Notes: generated from the sequence alone by a model not told the origin. A DNA stretch of 35,704 nucleotides from JAABRU01 sp964505535 (GCA_964505535.1 CAZDIU010000019.1:1-35704); one strand, 5' to 3'; positions 6,638 to 14,812 are shown, counted from the stretch's first letter. A program made the numbers and translations.

Positions 6638-8088
6638 GCATTGCAAAAAAACTGGGGTTTGCCATAAGCCCTCTGGTGGTTTTGTGTATCTGTCTGGTGA
6701 TTTTCAGTTACCAGAATATGAAACAGATTCAGGAGCAGATTCCGAATATCTCAGAATTTGCCATTACCTCAACTGTGCTGGTCAATAATGCAAACACAGC
6801 TTTTGACCGCCAGGTAAGGTTTTATGAAGATGTTGTGTTTATGCATGATTTGGATATGCTTGAAAAGGCTGATGAATCATATCTGGAAATCAGAAACCAT
6901 TTGCTAACACTTGGAAATTTAAAGGGTATCAGCAGCCATACACGGACAGTTACTGACAATTTTTTAAAAAATTTGGAACACTATACAAGAATTGCTGCCA
7001 AAATATACAGACAAATGACTGAAGATGAAAACTATCTCAGCAATACAGAAAATGCCTGGACAGTTAATAAACTTGGAGAGCAAAAAGAACATTTGGAAAA
7101 CATTCTCAGAGGCTTTTCCGAAATTGTCCGTCAGGAGCTTTCCAGGGAAATAGAAGCTGTCAACATGTCGGCAAAACGGAAGATTAATCTCAATGCCATT
7201 TTTTCGTCTGTAATCATAGCAGTTTCCGTGCTGATTATTTTTTTTCTGATTGAACGCGCTGTCACCCGGCCCATGATCAGGGCAAATCAGCAACTGCAGA
7301 AAGCCATGGATTCGCTTTGGGGAGAAATGGAACTGGCAAAAAAAATTCAGACCTGCCTGCTGCCCACCTCAGTGGAAAGCATTCACCCGGATTTTGAAAT
7401 TGCCGCGGCAATGGTGACAGCCGATGAGGTGGGAGGCGATTTTTATGACATCACCTATGACAGAAAGGGAACGCTGTGGTTTGCCATCGGTGATGTGTCC
7501 GGTCACGGGGTTACACCCGGACTGATTATGATGATGGCCCAGACAGTTCACGCGGCCATCACCACCAATATTGACTGTGATGCGCGGGACGCGATTGTCA
7601 AAATCAATGAAATCCTGTATATCAATGTGAATGGCCGTCTTAAGGAAAGCCACTTTATGACCTTCACCTCTCTGAAATATCTGGGGGACGGAAGATTTCA
7701 GCACGCGGGCGCGCATCTTTCTCTGATTGTCTTCCGCCGGAAAACCCGAACCTGCGAACTGATTCAGACAAAAGGTGTGTATCTGAATTTCAAAAAGGAC
7801 ATTTCCAAAGGCACAAAAAATGCTGAATTTTTTCTGGATTACGGCGACATTCTTGTTCTTTACACGGACGGACTCACAGAGGCCGAAACTCCGGACGGTG
7901 AGATGCTTGATATCGGGGGATTTGTGAAAATCGTGGAAAAACATGCTGAACAGTCGCCCCAAAGCATGAAAGATCGGATTATGGAAGAGGTGCAGCAGTG
8001 GTGCGGCAGAAAAATTGCTGATGATATGTCCCTTGTGATTGTAAAACGGAAAGAAAAGCAGATTTCCCATCAGGAAGAGCCGATGTGA
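6634..8088 (+). CDS. Membrane sensor SpoIIE-family serine phosphatase
   Basis: 484 residues: TM1 about 7-27, helical periplasmic sensor 28-185, TM2 about 187-206, short linker without HAMP, and a PP2C-type SpoIIE domain from about 240 to 472. Phosphatase motifs are present: DEVGGDFYD (264-272), IGDVSGHG (285-292), LYTDGLTEAE (409-418) and DDMSLVIVKRK (463-473), giving the metal-binding aspartates. The sensor aligns gap-free with the chemoreceptor at 2435, and the first 43 residues are nearly identical. Such phosphatases dephosphorylate STAS anti-anti-sigma proteins; a STAS gene and an anti-sigma-like ATPase gene lie at 10705-11612. GGGGG at 6623 serves as ribosome binding site. Confidence 0.92.
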   Translation: MSIAKKLGFAISPLVVLCICLVIFSYQNMKQIQEQIPNISEFAITSTVLVNNANTAFDRQVRFYEDVVFMHDLDMLEKADESYLEIRNHLLTLGNLKGISSHTRTVTDNFLKNLEHYTRIAAKIYRQMTEDENYLSNTENAWTVNKLGEQKEHLENILRGFSEIVRQELSREIEAVNMSAKRKINLNAIFSSVIIAVSVLIIFFLIERAVTRPMIRANQQLQKAMDSLWGEMELAKKIQTCLLPTSVESIHPDFEIAAAMVTADEVGGDFYDITYDRKGTLWFAIGDVSGHGVTPGLIMMMAQTVHAAITTNIDCDARDAIVKINEILYINVNGRLKESHFMTFTSLKYLGDGRFQHAGAHLSLIVFRRKTRTCELIQTKGVYLNFKKDISKGTKNAEFFLDYGDILVLYTDGLTEAETPDGEMLDIGGFVKIVEKHAEQSPQSMKDRIMEEVQQWCGRKIADDMSLVIVKRKEKQISHQEEPM

Positions 8089-8120
8089 AAAGCCTGCGGA
8101 TATTCATCTGTCTGCATCCG

Positions 8121-8203
8121 CCGTCATTCCGATGAAAATCGGAATCCAGTATTTTCAATATGTTCCGGTTACCAGCTTTAACGGATATGACGAACGCGCG
8201 TAA
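8121..8203. repeat. GTCATTCCG bipartite repeat, copy C
   Basis: It begins CCGTCATTCCGATGAAAATC and ends GGATATGACGAACGCGCGTAA, parallel to copy B at 2318-2401. The second hairpin has decayed. It lies just upstream of the AAA-ATPase-like gene. Confidence 0.65.
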
Positions 8204-8227
8204 CATCTGTGAAAAGGAGGAAAAAAA

Positions 8228-10006
8228 ATGAAATTTCCTTATGGCATCTGTGATTTTTACGATATTATCACGGAAGATTATTATTATGCGGATCGCACAG
8301 ACCGGATTCCGCTTATAGAAGAGGCCGGAAAACACCTGCTGTTTCTGCGTCCCCGGCGTTTCGGGAAAAGTCTTCTGCTTTCCGTTCTGGAAAATTATTA
8401 TGATATGGCAAAGGCTGATGAATTTGACCGTCTGTTCGGCCATCTGTCCATTGGGAAAAATCCGACACACAGACATAACAGTTATTTTGTGATGAAATGG
8501 GATTTTTCCGCTGTTGATCCCGGGGGAAAAACCGGAGACATAAAACGCTCCCTGCATAACCATATCAACGGGTGCATTGAGAAATTCCTTGTCCGTTATC
8601 AGGAGCATCTGGGGACTGTCACCTTTGACACGCAGGACTGTCTGCGCTCCTTCCAGTCTGTCATGACGGCTGTCTCCCAGACCCCTCATAAACTTTACCT
8701 TCTCATTGACGAATACGACAATTTCGCCAATGAGGTGCTGATGGCCGGGCATTCAGATGAACACAGAGAGAAATACGAGACTCTTCTCTACGGTGAGGGA
8801 ACGGTGAAAACTGTGTTCAAGGCGGTCAAATCCGCAAGCGCGGGTCAGGGTCTGGATCGGGTTTTCATCACAGGTGTTTCGCCTGTTGTGCTCAGTGACA
8901 TCACCAGCGGATACAATATTGCGGAAAATATTTATCTGGATTTGAAATTCAATGATCTGTGCGGTTTTTCCGAAGAGGAAATCAGAGAGGTTCTTGCGGA
9001 AACTGTCAGGGAATGCGATCTGGCTGAGGAAGAAGCGGAGAAAGCGGCAGACATAATGCGAACTTTTTATAATGGCTGCTGTTTCAGTCCGGACGCGGAA
9101 CTGCATGTGTACAATCCCACACTTGCACTTTTTTTTATGAAGAAATTTCAGGAAAGCTGCCAGTATCCGCAGAATATGCTGGACAGCAATCTGGCTATGG
9201 ATCGGGGAAAAATCCGCTATATTTCCGATCTTCCCAAAGGAGATCAGATTGTCATCAATGCGCTCAACGGGGAACCTTCCCTGAGTGTGCGCACGCTGGC
9301 TGACCGTTTCGGTGTGGAGGATATGCTCACAGCCCCAAAAGACAGCAATTTCATGCTTTCCCTGCTGTATTATTTTGGAGTGCTGACCTTCAGCGGGGAA
9401 AAAACAGAATTCGGGGATTCGGTTCTGAAAATCCCGAATCTGGCAATCCGGAAACTCTATGCGGAGCGGATACGGGAAATGTTTCTTCCCGAATTTGGAG
9501 ATGAGATTGTCCGCACAGCCCGGAATTTCTATAAAACCGGAGAGATGGGACCGCTGTGCAGTTTCATTGAGCAGAAATATTTCAAAATTTTTGACAACCG
9601 GGATTACCGCTGGGCAAACGAACTGACAGTCAAAACCGCGTTTCTGACACTGCTTTTTGATGACACTTTTTACATCATGGATTCGGAAACTTCCCTTGAA
9701 CGCGGCTATGCGGACATGACCATGATTGTGCGTCCCGACATGCGGCAGTATCCTCTGCTGGATTTTCTCATGGAATTCAAATATGTGCGTCTGAAAGATG
9801 CGGAACTGACCGGGAATCAGGCAAAAGAGATGGGCATGGAGGAACTGAAAAAACTGCCACAGGTTCAGCAGAAATTTTCGGAATCAGAAATAAAACTGGA
9901 AGATTACCGCAGAATTTTTTTGTCAGAATACGGCGATCTTCTGCGCCTGCGCACATACAGCCTTGTTTCCATCGGATTTGAACGGCTGATATGGAAAGAA
10001 ATATAA
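8228..10006 (+). CDS. AAA-ATPase-like protein with C-terminal PD-(D/E)XK nuclease domain
   Basis: 592 residues. The N-terminal half matches the AAA-ATPase-like family: Walker A LRPRRFGKSLLLS (K47) and Walker B LYLLIDEYDNF (DEYD at 161-164). The C-terminal region shows YADMTMIV (D496) followed by LMEFKYVRL (E516, K518), the D...E-x-K pattern of PD-(D/E)XK nucleases. This fused family is abundant in anaerobic bacteria, often in many copies; its biological role is not established, though defence or mobility is suspected. A strong AAAAGGAGG precedes the ATG. It pairs with a Uma2-type gene 28 bases downstream. Together they separate the SpoIIE phosphatase from its expected partners. Confidence 0.9.
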   Translation: MKFPYGICDFYDIITEDYYYADRTDRIPLIEEAGKHLLFLRPRRFGKSLLLSVLENYYDMAKADEFDRLFGHLSIGKNPTHRHNSYFVMKWDFSAVDPGGKTGDIKRSLHNHINGCIEKFLVRYQEHLGTVTFDTQDCLRSFQSVMTAVSQTPHKLYLLIDEYDNFANEVLMAGHSDEHREKYETLLYGEGTVKTVFKAVKSASAGQGLDRVFITGVSPVVLSDITSGYNIAENIYLDLKFNDLCGFSEEEIREVLAETVRECDLAEEEAEKAADIMRTFYNGCCFSPDAELHVYNPTLALFFMKKFQESCQYPQNMLDSNLAMDRGKIRYISDLPKGDQIVINALNGEPSLSVRTLADRFGVEDMLTAPKDSNFMLSLLYYFGVLTFSGEKTEFGDSVLKIPNLAIRKLYAERIREMFLPEFGDEIVRTARNFYKTGEMGPLCSFIEQKYFKIFDNRDYRWANELTVKTAFLTLLFDDTFYIMDSETSLERGYADMTMIVRPDMRQYPLLDFLMEFKYVRLKDAELTGNQAKEMGMEELKKLPQVQQKFSESEIKLEDYRRIFLSEYGDLLRLRTYSLVSIGFERLIWKEI

Positions 10007-10034
10007 CATGCAGAACTGATGGGAGAGAAAATCT

Positions 10035-10625
10035 ATGGGAGATGCTGCCGAAAAACTTCAGTATACCCGTGAGGAATATCTGATGATGGAGGAATCCGCG
10101 GATGATAAAAGCGAATTTTATCAGGGTGAAATTTTTGCCATGTCCGGGGGAAGCCGGAATCACAGCGTCATCTGCACCAATCTGATTCGGAGAATCGGAG
10201 AGTCACTGGATGACAAAGACTGCATCCTGTTTGATGGCAATATGAAAGTGGATATCCCCAAAGCAGATGCCTTTGTCTATCCGGACATGAGTCTGGTATG
10301 CGGAAATATTGAATTTTTTGAAGATCGCACAGATATCATATGCAATCCGGTACTTATTATTGAAGTGCTGTCTCCGTCAACCCAGTCCTTTGACCGGGGA
10401 GAAAAATTCGGATATTACCGCTCTCTTCCCTCTGTCTTGGAATACGTCCTGGTATCTCAGCATCAGCCCCTGATTGAGGTTTTTTACAGACAGGATGAAC
10501 ATCAGTGGTTATACACTGTTGCCAAAGGAATAAAAGAGCGCATCCTGCTCCGGACAGTCCCATGTCATCTTTTTTTAAAAGATATTTATCTGAAAACAGA
10601 CTGGATGCAGAGTGAGCCGAAATGA
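10035..10625 (+). CDS. Uma2-family (DUF820) PD-(D/E)XK endonuclease-like protein
   Basis: 196 residues. The order YTREEYLMMEE, EFYQGEIFAMSGGS, AFVYPDMSLVCG and VLIIEVLSPST is the standard Uma2 arrangement. The glutamate of GEI, the aspartate of YPDM and the E of IIEV form the expected catalytic set. Proteins of this family are common in large genomes of cyanobacteria and sulfate reducers; they are restriction-endonuclease-like but of unknown function. Its TGA stop at 10623 is followed in the same frame by what looks like the stranded tail of a SpoIIE gene. Confidence 0.88.
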   Translation: MGDAAEKLQYTREEYLMMEESADDKSEFYQGEIFAMSGGSRNHSVICTNLIRRIGESLDDKDCILFDGNMKVDIPKADAFVYPDMSLVCGNIEFFEDRTDIICNPVLIIEVLSPSTQSFDRGEKFGYYRSLPSVLEYVLVSQHQPLIEVFYRQDEHQWLYTVAKGIKERILLRTVPCHLFLKDIYLKTDWMQSEPK

Positions 10626-10655
10626 ACTGCCACTGTCTGCTGTCACCGCAGCAAA

Positions 10656-10712
10656 CAGACGGATGGAAGGTCAATCGCAATTGTCAAACGGAAAGAGGAA
10701 AAAAATGAGTGA
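10656..10712 (+). pseudogene. Stranded C-terminal remnant of a SpoIIE-type phosphatase
   Basis: Read from 10656, the sequence gives QTDGRSIAIVKRKEEKNE and a TGA at 10710-10712. This lines up with ADDMSLVIVKRKEKQ, the C-terminus of the phosphatase at 6634, and fits the usual SpoIIE ending (D-D-x-S-hydrophobic run-K-R). The stop overlaps the next gene's ATG at 10705 by 8 bases, an arrangement normal for a functional operon. I infer that a phosphatase gene once led directly into the ATPase gene and was cut off when the nuclease genes arrived or the region was duplicated. Only about 18 residues remain, so chance is not excluded. Confidence 0.55.
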
Positions 10713-11277
10713 ATCAGACATAAGCATACTGGGTGATTTTACAGAACCGGAATCGGTCAATTTTGAGGGACTGTTATCCTTCACGATCAAAGCCGATTAT
10801 ATTGAAAAAGAAAAACTTTGGAAAAGCAAGGATCTGACAGCCGAATTTCTCGGCAATTTCTGGAGACAGTTGCTTGACAATGAAGACATTAAATCCACCC
10901 TTCACTTTATCTGCGCGGAACTGATGGAAAACGCGGTATATCACAGCATAAAATCAGATTATCTGGTCATGATTCAGCTCTGCTTCAAATCAGACGAACT
11001 GCTGGTGTATGTGAAAAACAGCGCAAAAACAGAAAAGGTTGAGGATTTCAAATCCTTTGTCCGTTCCCTGCTTGAAACGGAGAATCTGCAGAAACTTTTT
11101 GTTCAGCGGATGAAAGAGGCCAGAAAGTCCGGCAGCAGAAAATCTCAGGTGGGACTGATTACAATCATCAAGGACCGGGGCGCAAAACTTTCCTGGAAAT
11201 TTGAGCAGAAAGAAGATATTACCGTGATAACCACAATGGCAAGAATTTCTTTGAAAAGAAAGGAGAAACAGATATGA
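10705..11277 (+). CDS. Anti-sigma-like histidine-kinase-type ATPase (slr1658-like)
   Basis: 190 residues from the ATG at 10705, preceded by AAAGAGGA. An ATG-like start at 10612 is rejected because it would lie inside the remnant and the preceding stop. The segment FICAELMENAVYHS (about 73-86) is the N box of a GHKL ATPase, and QVGLITIIKDRG resembles the later ATP-lid region. The whole is close in layout to the slr1658-type regulators that accompany SpoIIE phosphatases. In partner switching such a protein would bind and phosphorylate the STAS partner, whose gene overlaps it by 4 bases. No classical H-box kinase domain is present. Confidence 0.75.
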   Translation: MSESDISILGDFTEPESVNFEGLLSFTIKADYIEKEKLWKSKDLTAEFLGNFWRQLLDNEDIKSTLHFICAELMENAVYHSIKSDYLVMIQLCFKSDELLVYVKNSAKTEKVEDFKSFVRSLLETENLQKLFVQRMKEARKSGSRKSQVGLITIIKDRGAKLSWKFEQKEDITVITTMARISLKRKEKQI

Positions 11278-11612
11278 ACATGGAAGGAGACGGCTACAGA
11301 CTGACCTGGCAGGACAATGTGATTTCCCTGTCCGGAAAACTTTCCCTGATGCTGGAAGACTATGCGGAACTGGAGGCTTTTTTTGAAAAAATCGTTGCCT
11401 CAAAACCTTCGAATCTTGTGCTGGACATCCGGAATTTGGAATATCTGAACAGCTCCGGCATCAAAACAATCTGTGTGAGTCTGATCCTGGAGGCAGCGGA
11501 TGTTGAGGGGCTTGGGATGAAAATTCTGTGTTCAAACCAGTACACCTGGCAGAAAGAAACCGTTCCCACATTTGAGGATCTGATGGACAATATGGAAATC
11601 ACATTTGAATAA
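11274..11612 (+). CDS. STAS-domain anti-anti-sigma-like protein (slr1659-like)
   Basis: 112 residues, a single STAS domain. NLVLDIRNLEYLNSSGIKT (about 47-65) is the diagnostic strand-turn, and S60 or S61 is the expected phosphorylated serine. It overlaps the upstream ATPase gene in ATGA. The predicted cycle is phosphorylation by the ATPase at 10705 and dephosphorylation by a SpoIIE protein such as the one at 6634. The final target, whether a sigma factor or another effector, is not in the window; in such systems a diguanylate cyclase or a kinase is also possible. Confidence 0.85.
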   Translation: MNMEGDGYRLTWQDNVISLSGKLSLMLEDYAELEAFFEKIVASKPSNLVLDIRNLEYLNSSGIKTICVSLILEAADVEGLGMKILCSNQYTWQKETVPTFEDLMDNMEITFE

Positions 11613-11623
11613 GAGAATTGCAT

Positions 11624-12040
11624 ATGGATGACAGAGACAGGGAAATTGTCAGACTGAGGCGGCGGATTGCAGGGCTTGAAAAAATTCTTCAGATTGTCAC
11701 CGGATATTCGGGCAGAATTGAAAAAAATCTCAGGCGACTGTTTGAAGTGGTCAGCGATACCATGCCGGTTCCCATGTTCATTTCCACCGAAGCAGGCGAA
11801 ATTCTTTTTTCCAATGGAAAGGCGCAGGAGATATTTGCCTATTCTGAAAAGGATTTTCAGCGCCTGCTTGCGGCTGATCTGTATGAACATCCTGAGGATC
11901 GGGGAACCTTCCTGAAAATGCTTGCTGAAAAGGGGGAAATCAGAGGCTTTGCTGTCAACCTGAAAAGGGCTGACGGATCAGTTTTTCCCGCGTTTTTTTT
12001 TCCCAGCCCCTTGTTTTTGAGGGCCAGAACTGTCTCCTGA
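11624..12040 (+). CDS. PAS-domain N-terminal part of a frameshifted hybrid histidine kinase
   Basis: 138 residues from the ATG at 11624 (AAGAGA lies 7 bases upstream; a TTG at 11618 is also in frame). A coiled coil (1-40) leads into a PAS domain from about residue 45 (MPVPMFISTEAGEILFSNG, LYEHPEDRGTFLKML). After FPAFFF the frame runs off and stops at 12038. Adding one T to the T9 tract at 11993-12001 restores SQPLVFEGQNCLLTVIHDLS, continuous with the kinase at 12094. The paralogous PAS at 13253 reads LFSQSMFFKNEQCVLTVVID at the same place, which supports one original gene of 545 residues. Confidence 0.8.
   Translation: MDDRDREIVRLRRRIAGLEKILQIVTGYSGRIEKNLRRLFEVVSDTMPVPMFISTEAGEILFSNGKAQEIFAYSEKDFQRLLAADLYEHPEDRGTFLKMLAEKGEIRGFAVNLKRADGSVFPAFFFPSPLFLRARTVS
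11993..12001 (+). other. T9 tract at the kinase frameshift
   Basis: Nine consecutive T after GCG. Ten would keep the PAS and kinase halves in one frame. It may be a true mutation, a phase-variable or transcription-slippage site, or a sequencing or assembly error at a homopolymer. Confidence 0.85.
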
Positions 12041-12093
12041 CCGTCATACATGATCTTTCCGAAATCAGAAAGGAGGAGGAAAAGCGGCTGGCA

Positions 12094-13260
12094 ATGGAAA
12101 GACAGCTCCGGCAGACCCGCAAAATGGAGGCTGTCGGCACAATGGCTGGAGGGATTGCCCATGATTTCAACAATATTCTGGCTGTCATTTTCGGGAGACT
12201 GGAACTGGCGCTGATGATGCTTTCGGAAGAAAGCGCTGTGAAAAAACATATCCGCAATGCACTGACAGCGGCAGAACGGGCCAAAGAAATAACCAGACAG
12301 ATTCTTGCCTTCTGCCGGAAAACAGAAGAGGAGCGCAAACCTTTTTATATCAAGTATGCTGTTGCAGAAGCCGTAAAGATGATTAAATCTCTGACACCAT
12401 CCAATATTGAGATAAAATTTCTGATGGAAGCAAACTCCTCCATCATCATCGGAGATCCCACACAGATTCACCAGATCGTGATGAACCTGAGCTCCAATGC
12501 GAATTATGTTCTGAAAGATCGGGGCGGTGTCATTGAAATCCGAATAAAGGAAATGTGTATCGATACTCCGGAAAAAATCATGATTCCCCATCTCAGCCCC
12601 GGAAAGTATGTCAGACTGAGCGTCAGCGACAACGGCCCGGGCATGGACAAGAATGTTCTTGAACGAATCTTTGATCCCTTTTATACCACCAAACCACCGG
12701 GAGAGGGAACCGGGATGGGACTTGCCGTGGTTCACGGAATTGTGCAGAGCAGCGGAGGTGCGGTGACTGTGGAAAGCCAGCCCGGAAAGGGAACCGCTTT
12801 TCACTGTTATTTCCCTCTTGCCGGACAGACAGAGGAAGTGTGTGAATCTGCAACAGTTCAGAAAACTGTCCTGAGCGGCACGGAAAAAATTCTGTTTGTG
12901 GATGATGAAAAAGATATTCTTGACGTTTGTCAGCAAATGCTCACAGGTTTGGGATACCGGGTGAGAGTCCTGCCGGACAGTCATCAGGCACTGGATTTGT
13001 TTAAAAAAAATCCTTATCTGTTTGATTTGCTTATCACAGACAATATCATGCCGAAAATGTCCGGACGGGAAATGGCTTCGGAAATGCTGAAAATCCGTCC
13101 TGATCTTCCTGTTATCCTTATCACAGGAAGGGAAACTGATGATAAAAGTTTTTTTGAAAACGGAGTGAATCTGATCATCCGGAAACCCTTTACCCAAAAT
13201 GAGATCGGAACCGCAGTCCGTGAGGCTCTGGATAAAAAACGGTGCGCAGCAGATGGATAA
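12094..13260 (+). CDS. Histidine kinase plus receiver, C-terminal part of the frameshifted gene
   Basis: 388 residues counted from the first ATG in this frame, but the frame is open back to 12001 and probably continues the PAS segment. The HisKA H-box is GGIAHDFNNILAV (His codon at 12160). The ATPase domain has NLSSNANYVL (N box), SDNGPGMD (G1), FDPFYTTK (F box) and GTGMGLAVVHGI (G2). A receiver domain follows: LFVDDEKD, LLITDNIMP with the phospho-aspartate, LITG and RKPF. This is a hybrid kinase of the type whose receiver may feed a phosphorelay. The stop overlaps the PAS-CheW gene by 8 bases. Without slippage or an internal start this half lacks the PAS input. Confidence 0.88.
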   Translation: MERQLRQTRKMEAVGTMAGGIAHDFNNILAVIFGRLELALMMLSEESAVKKHIRNALTAAERAKEITRQILAFCRKTEEERKPFYIKYAVAEAVKMIKSLTPSNIEIKFLMEANSSIIIGDPTQIHQIVMNLSSNANYVLKDRGGVIEIRIKEMCIDTPEKIMIPHLSPGKYVRLSVSDNGPGMDKNVLERIFDPFYTTKPPGEGTGMGLAVVHGIVQSSGGAVTVESQPGKGTAFHCYFPLAGQTEEVCESATVQKTVLSGTEKILFVDDEKDILDVCQQMLTGLGYRVRVLPDSHQALDLFKKNPYLFDLLITDNIMPKMSGREMASEMLKIRPDLPVILITGRETDDKSFFENGVNLIIRKPFTQNEIGTAVREALDKKRCAADG

Positions 13261-14248
13261 AACAGCAGAAGCAGACACTTCTTTCAAAGAAAAAGCGGCA
13301 CAGTTGGAAGAAGAAAACAGAAAATTAAGAAAAAAAATAGAACGTCTCAAAAAGACAATGGAAATCACTTCCAGACATGGGGATATTGTAACCTCCGGTC
13401 TGGAAGAAAAGGTGGAAGCATCGGTCAGGGAAATTGAGCAGCATATCCGTTTAATCAGCGAGACAATACCTGTTCCGGTTGTTATTGTTCAGGTGTCTGA
13501 CGGGAAAATTCTGTATGCAAACGAACATTCATGCAGTGATTTTGGATTGTCCCAGGATGAGATTATGAAACTCAATGCATCGGAATTGTATGAAAACCCG
13601 GAAGATCGAAAAAATTTTTTAAAAATTCTGAGAGAGCAGGGAAGAGTGATCAATTTTGAGACGAGATTGATAAAATCAGACAGAACGGTTTTTTGGGCAA
13701 CCCTTTTTTCCCAGTCCATGTTTTTCAAAAATGAACAGTGTGTTCTGACGGTTGTCATTGATCTGACCGAACGCAAACAGGCAGAAGAAGAGATTCGCAG
13801 ACTGCATGAGCAACTGAATCAGAAAGAAGCCAGTTACCTGATATTTAAGCTCAACGATACAGAATACGGCATTGAAATTCTGAAAATCCGGGAGATTGTC
13901 ACCATGATGCCCCTTACTTCTGTGATGGATGTTCCCCCTTATATAAAAGGCATGATCAATCTCAGGGGCCGGATGATTCCGGTAACGGATCTCAGACTCC
14001 GCCTGGGATTGGAAGCGGCAGATTACACTGACCGCACCTGCATCATTGTGGCTGAAACCGGAAATGCGGAAAACAGAATCATCGGTCTGATTGCAGACAG
14101 TGTGACCGGGGTTCACAGATTCAGGGAAAGAGATATTGAATTTCCTCCGGGCCTGCGGTCTGAAAACAGCAGGGGATTTATTTCCGGAATTGCCAAATCA
14201 GACAGCGGTATGAAAATCATCATACTGCCTGAACGGATTTATTTGTAA
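13253..14248 (+). CDS. PAS-CheW fusion protein
   Basis: 331 residues from the ATG at 13253, which overlaps the kinase stop by 8 bases; an in-frame ATG at 13199 would lie within the kinase gene. A charged coiled coil occupies 11-65, a PAS domain 66-175 (TIPVPVVIVQVSDGKILYAN, LYENPEDRKNFLKIL) and a CheW domain 193-331 (YLIFKLNDTEYGIEILKIRE, IKGMINLRGRMIPVTDL). CheW normally links chemoreceptors to CheA, and here PAS would add a cytoplasmic sensory input to that adaptor. The PAS is paralogous to that of the kinase at 11624. The chemoreceptor at 2435 is the obvious local partner; no CheA, CheY or CheR gene is in the window. Confidence 0.88.
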   Translation: MDKTAEADTSFKEKAAQLEEENRKLRKKIERLKKTMEITSRHGDIVTSGLEEKVEASVREIEQHIRLISETIPVPVVIVQVSDGKILYANEHSCSDFGLSQDEIMKLNASELYENPEDRKNFLKILREQGRVINFETRLIKSDRTVFWATLFSQSMFFKNEQCVLTVVIDLTERKQAEEEIRRLHEQLNQKEASYLIFKLNDTEYGIEILKIREIVTMMPLTSVMDVPPYIKGMINLRGRMIPVTDLRLRLGLEAADYTDRTCIIVAETGNAENRIIGLIADSVTGVHRFRERDIEFPPGLRSENSRGFISGIAKSDSGMKIIILPERIYL

Positions 14249-14434
14249 CTTATCCTGCACAGTCCCTCCAGACATCAAGAAAATTATATGAATTCCAATA
14301 ACACAACTGCCATCAGCGTGATGTAGACAGAATTTTCTCTGCACAGCGGAAGCGCAGGAAAAACTGTTTGACTTTGGAAGGCATTAAGGGTAAAAGGCAA
14401 GGTTTTTCAATAAAGACAAGCAAGGAAATGACAG

Positions 14435-14812
14435 ATGATCGAACTTTGTTTTGACAAAATGGGCGGACTGGTTCCGGCCATTGCACAGGATTCTGAAACC
14501 GGGGAAATTCTCATGCTCGCGTTCATGAACAAAGAGGCATGGGAGCATACCCTTTCCTCAGGACTTGCCACCTATTACAGCCGATCCAGAAATACGCTCT
14601 GGATCAAGGGCAAAACATCCGGGCATGTGCAGCATGTAAAGGAAATCCGGGTGGACTGTGACAATGACACTGTGCTGCTGAAAGTGGAACAGGTGGGGGG
14701 CGCTGCCTGCCATACGGGACACAGAAGCTGCTTTTTTCAGAAAATTGAAAACGGAGAAGTGAAAATCATCGGGGAGCCGGTGTTTGATCCAAAGGAGGTG
14801 TACAAATTATGA
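14435..14812 (+). CDS. hisI: Phosphoribosyl-AMP cyclohydrolase (histidine biosynthesis)
   Basis: 125 residues, the length of the stand-alone enzyme, without the HisE pyrophosphohydrolase domain. It opens the adenine ring of phosphoribosyl-AMP, the third step of histidine synthesis. Typical segments are GEILMLAFMNKEAW, YYSRSRNTLWIKGKTSGH, the acidic metal site VDCDNDT and the zinc-binding CHTGHRSCFF. The hisG ATG overlaps its stop (ATGA), so the two are co-translated. No recognisable ribosome binding site beyond AAGGAAA is seen upstream, and no other his gene is in the window. Confidence 0.96.
   Translation: MIELCFDKMGGLVPAIAQDSETGEILMLAFMNKEAWEHTLSSGLATYYSRSRNTLWIKGKTSGHVQHVKEIRVDCDNDTVLLKVEQVGGAACHTGHRSCFFQKIENGEVKIIGEPVFDPKEVYKL

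Noticed and set aside
11857..13368. Long open frame of 503 codons on the minus strand
   Set aside because: It lies opposite the kinase and receiver, has low-complexity Phe/His/Cys-rich composition and no domain; it is a shadow of the coding strand.
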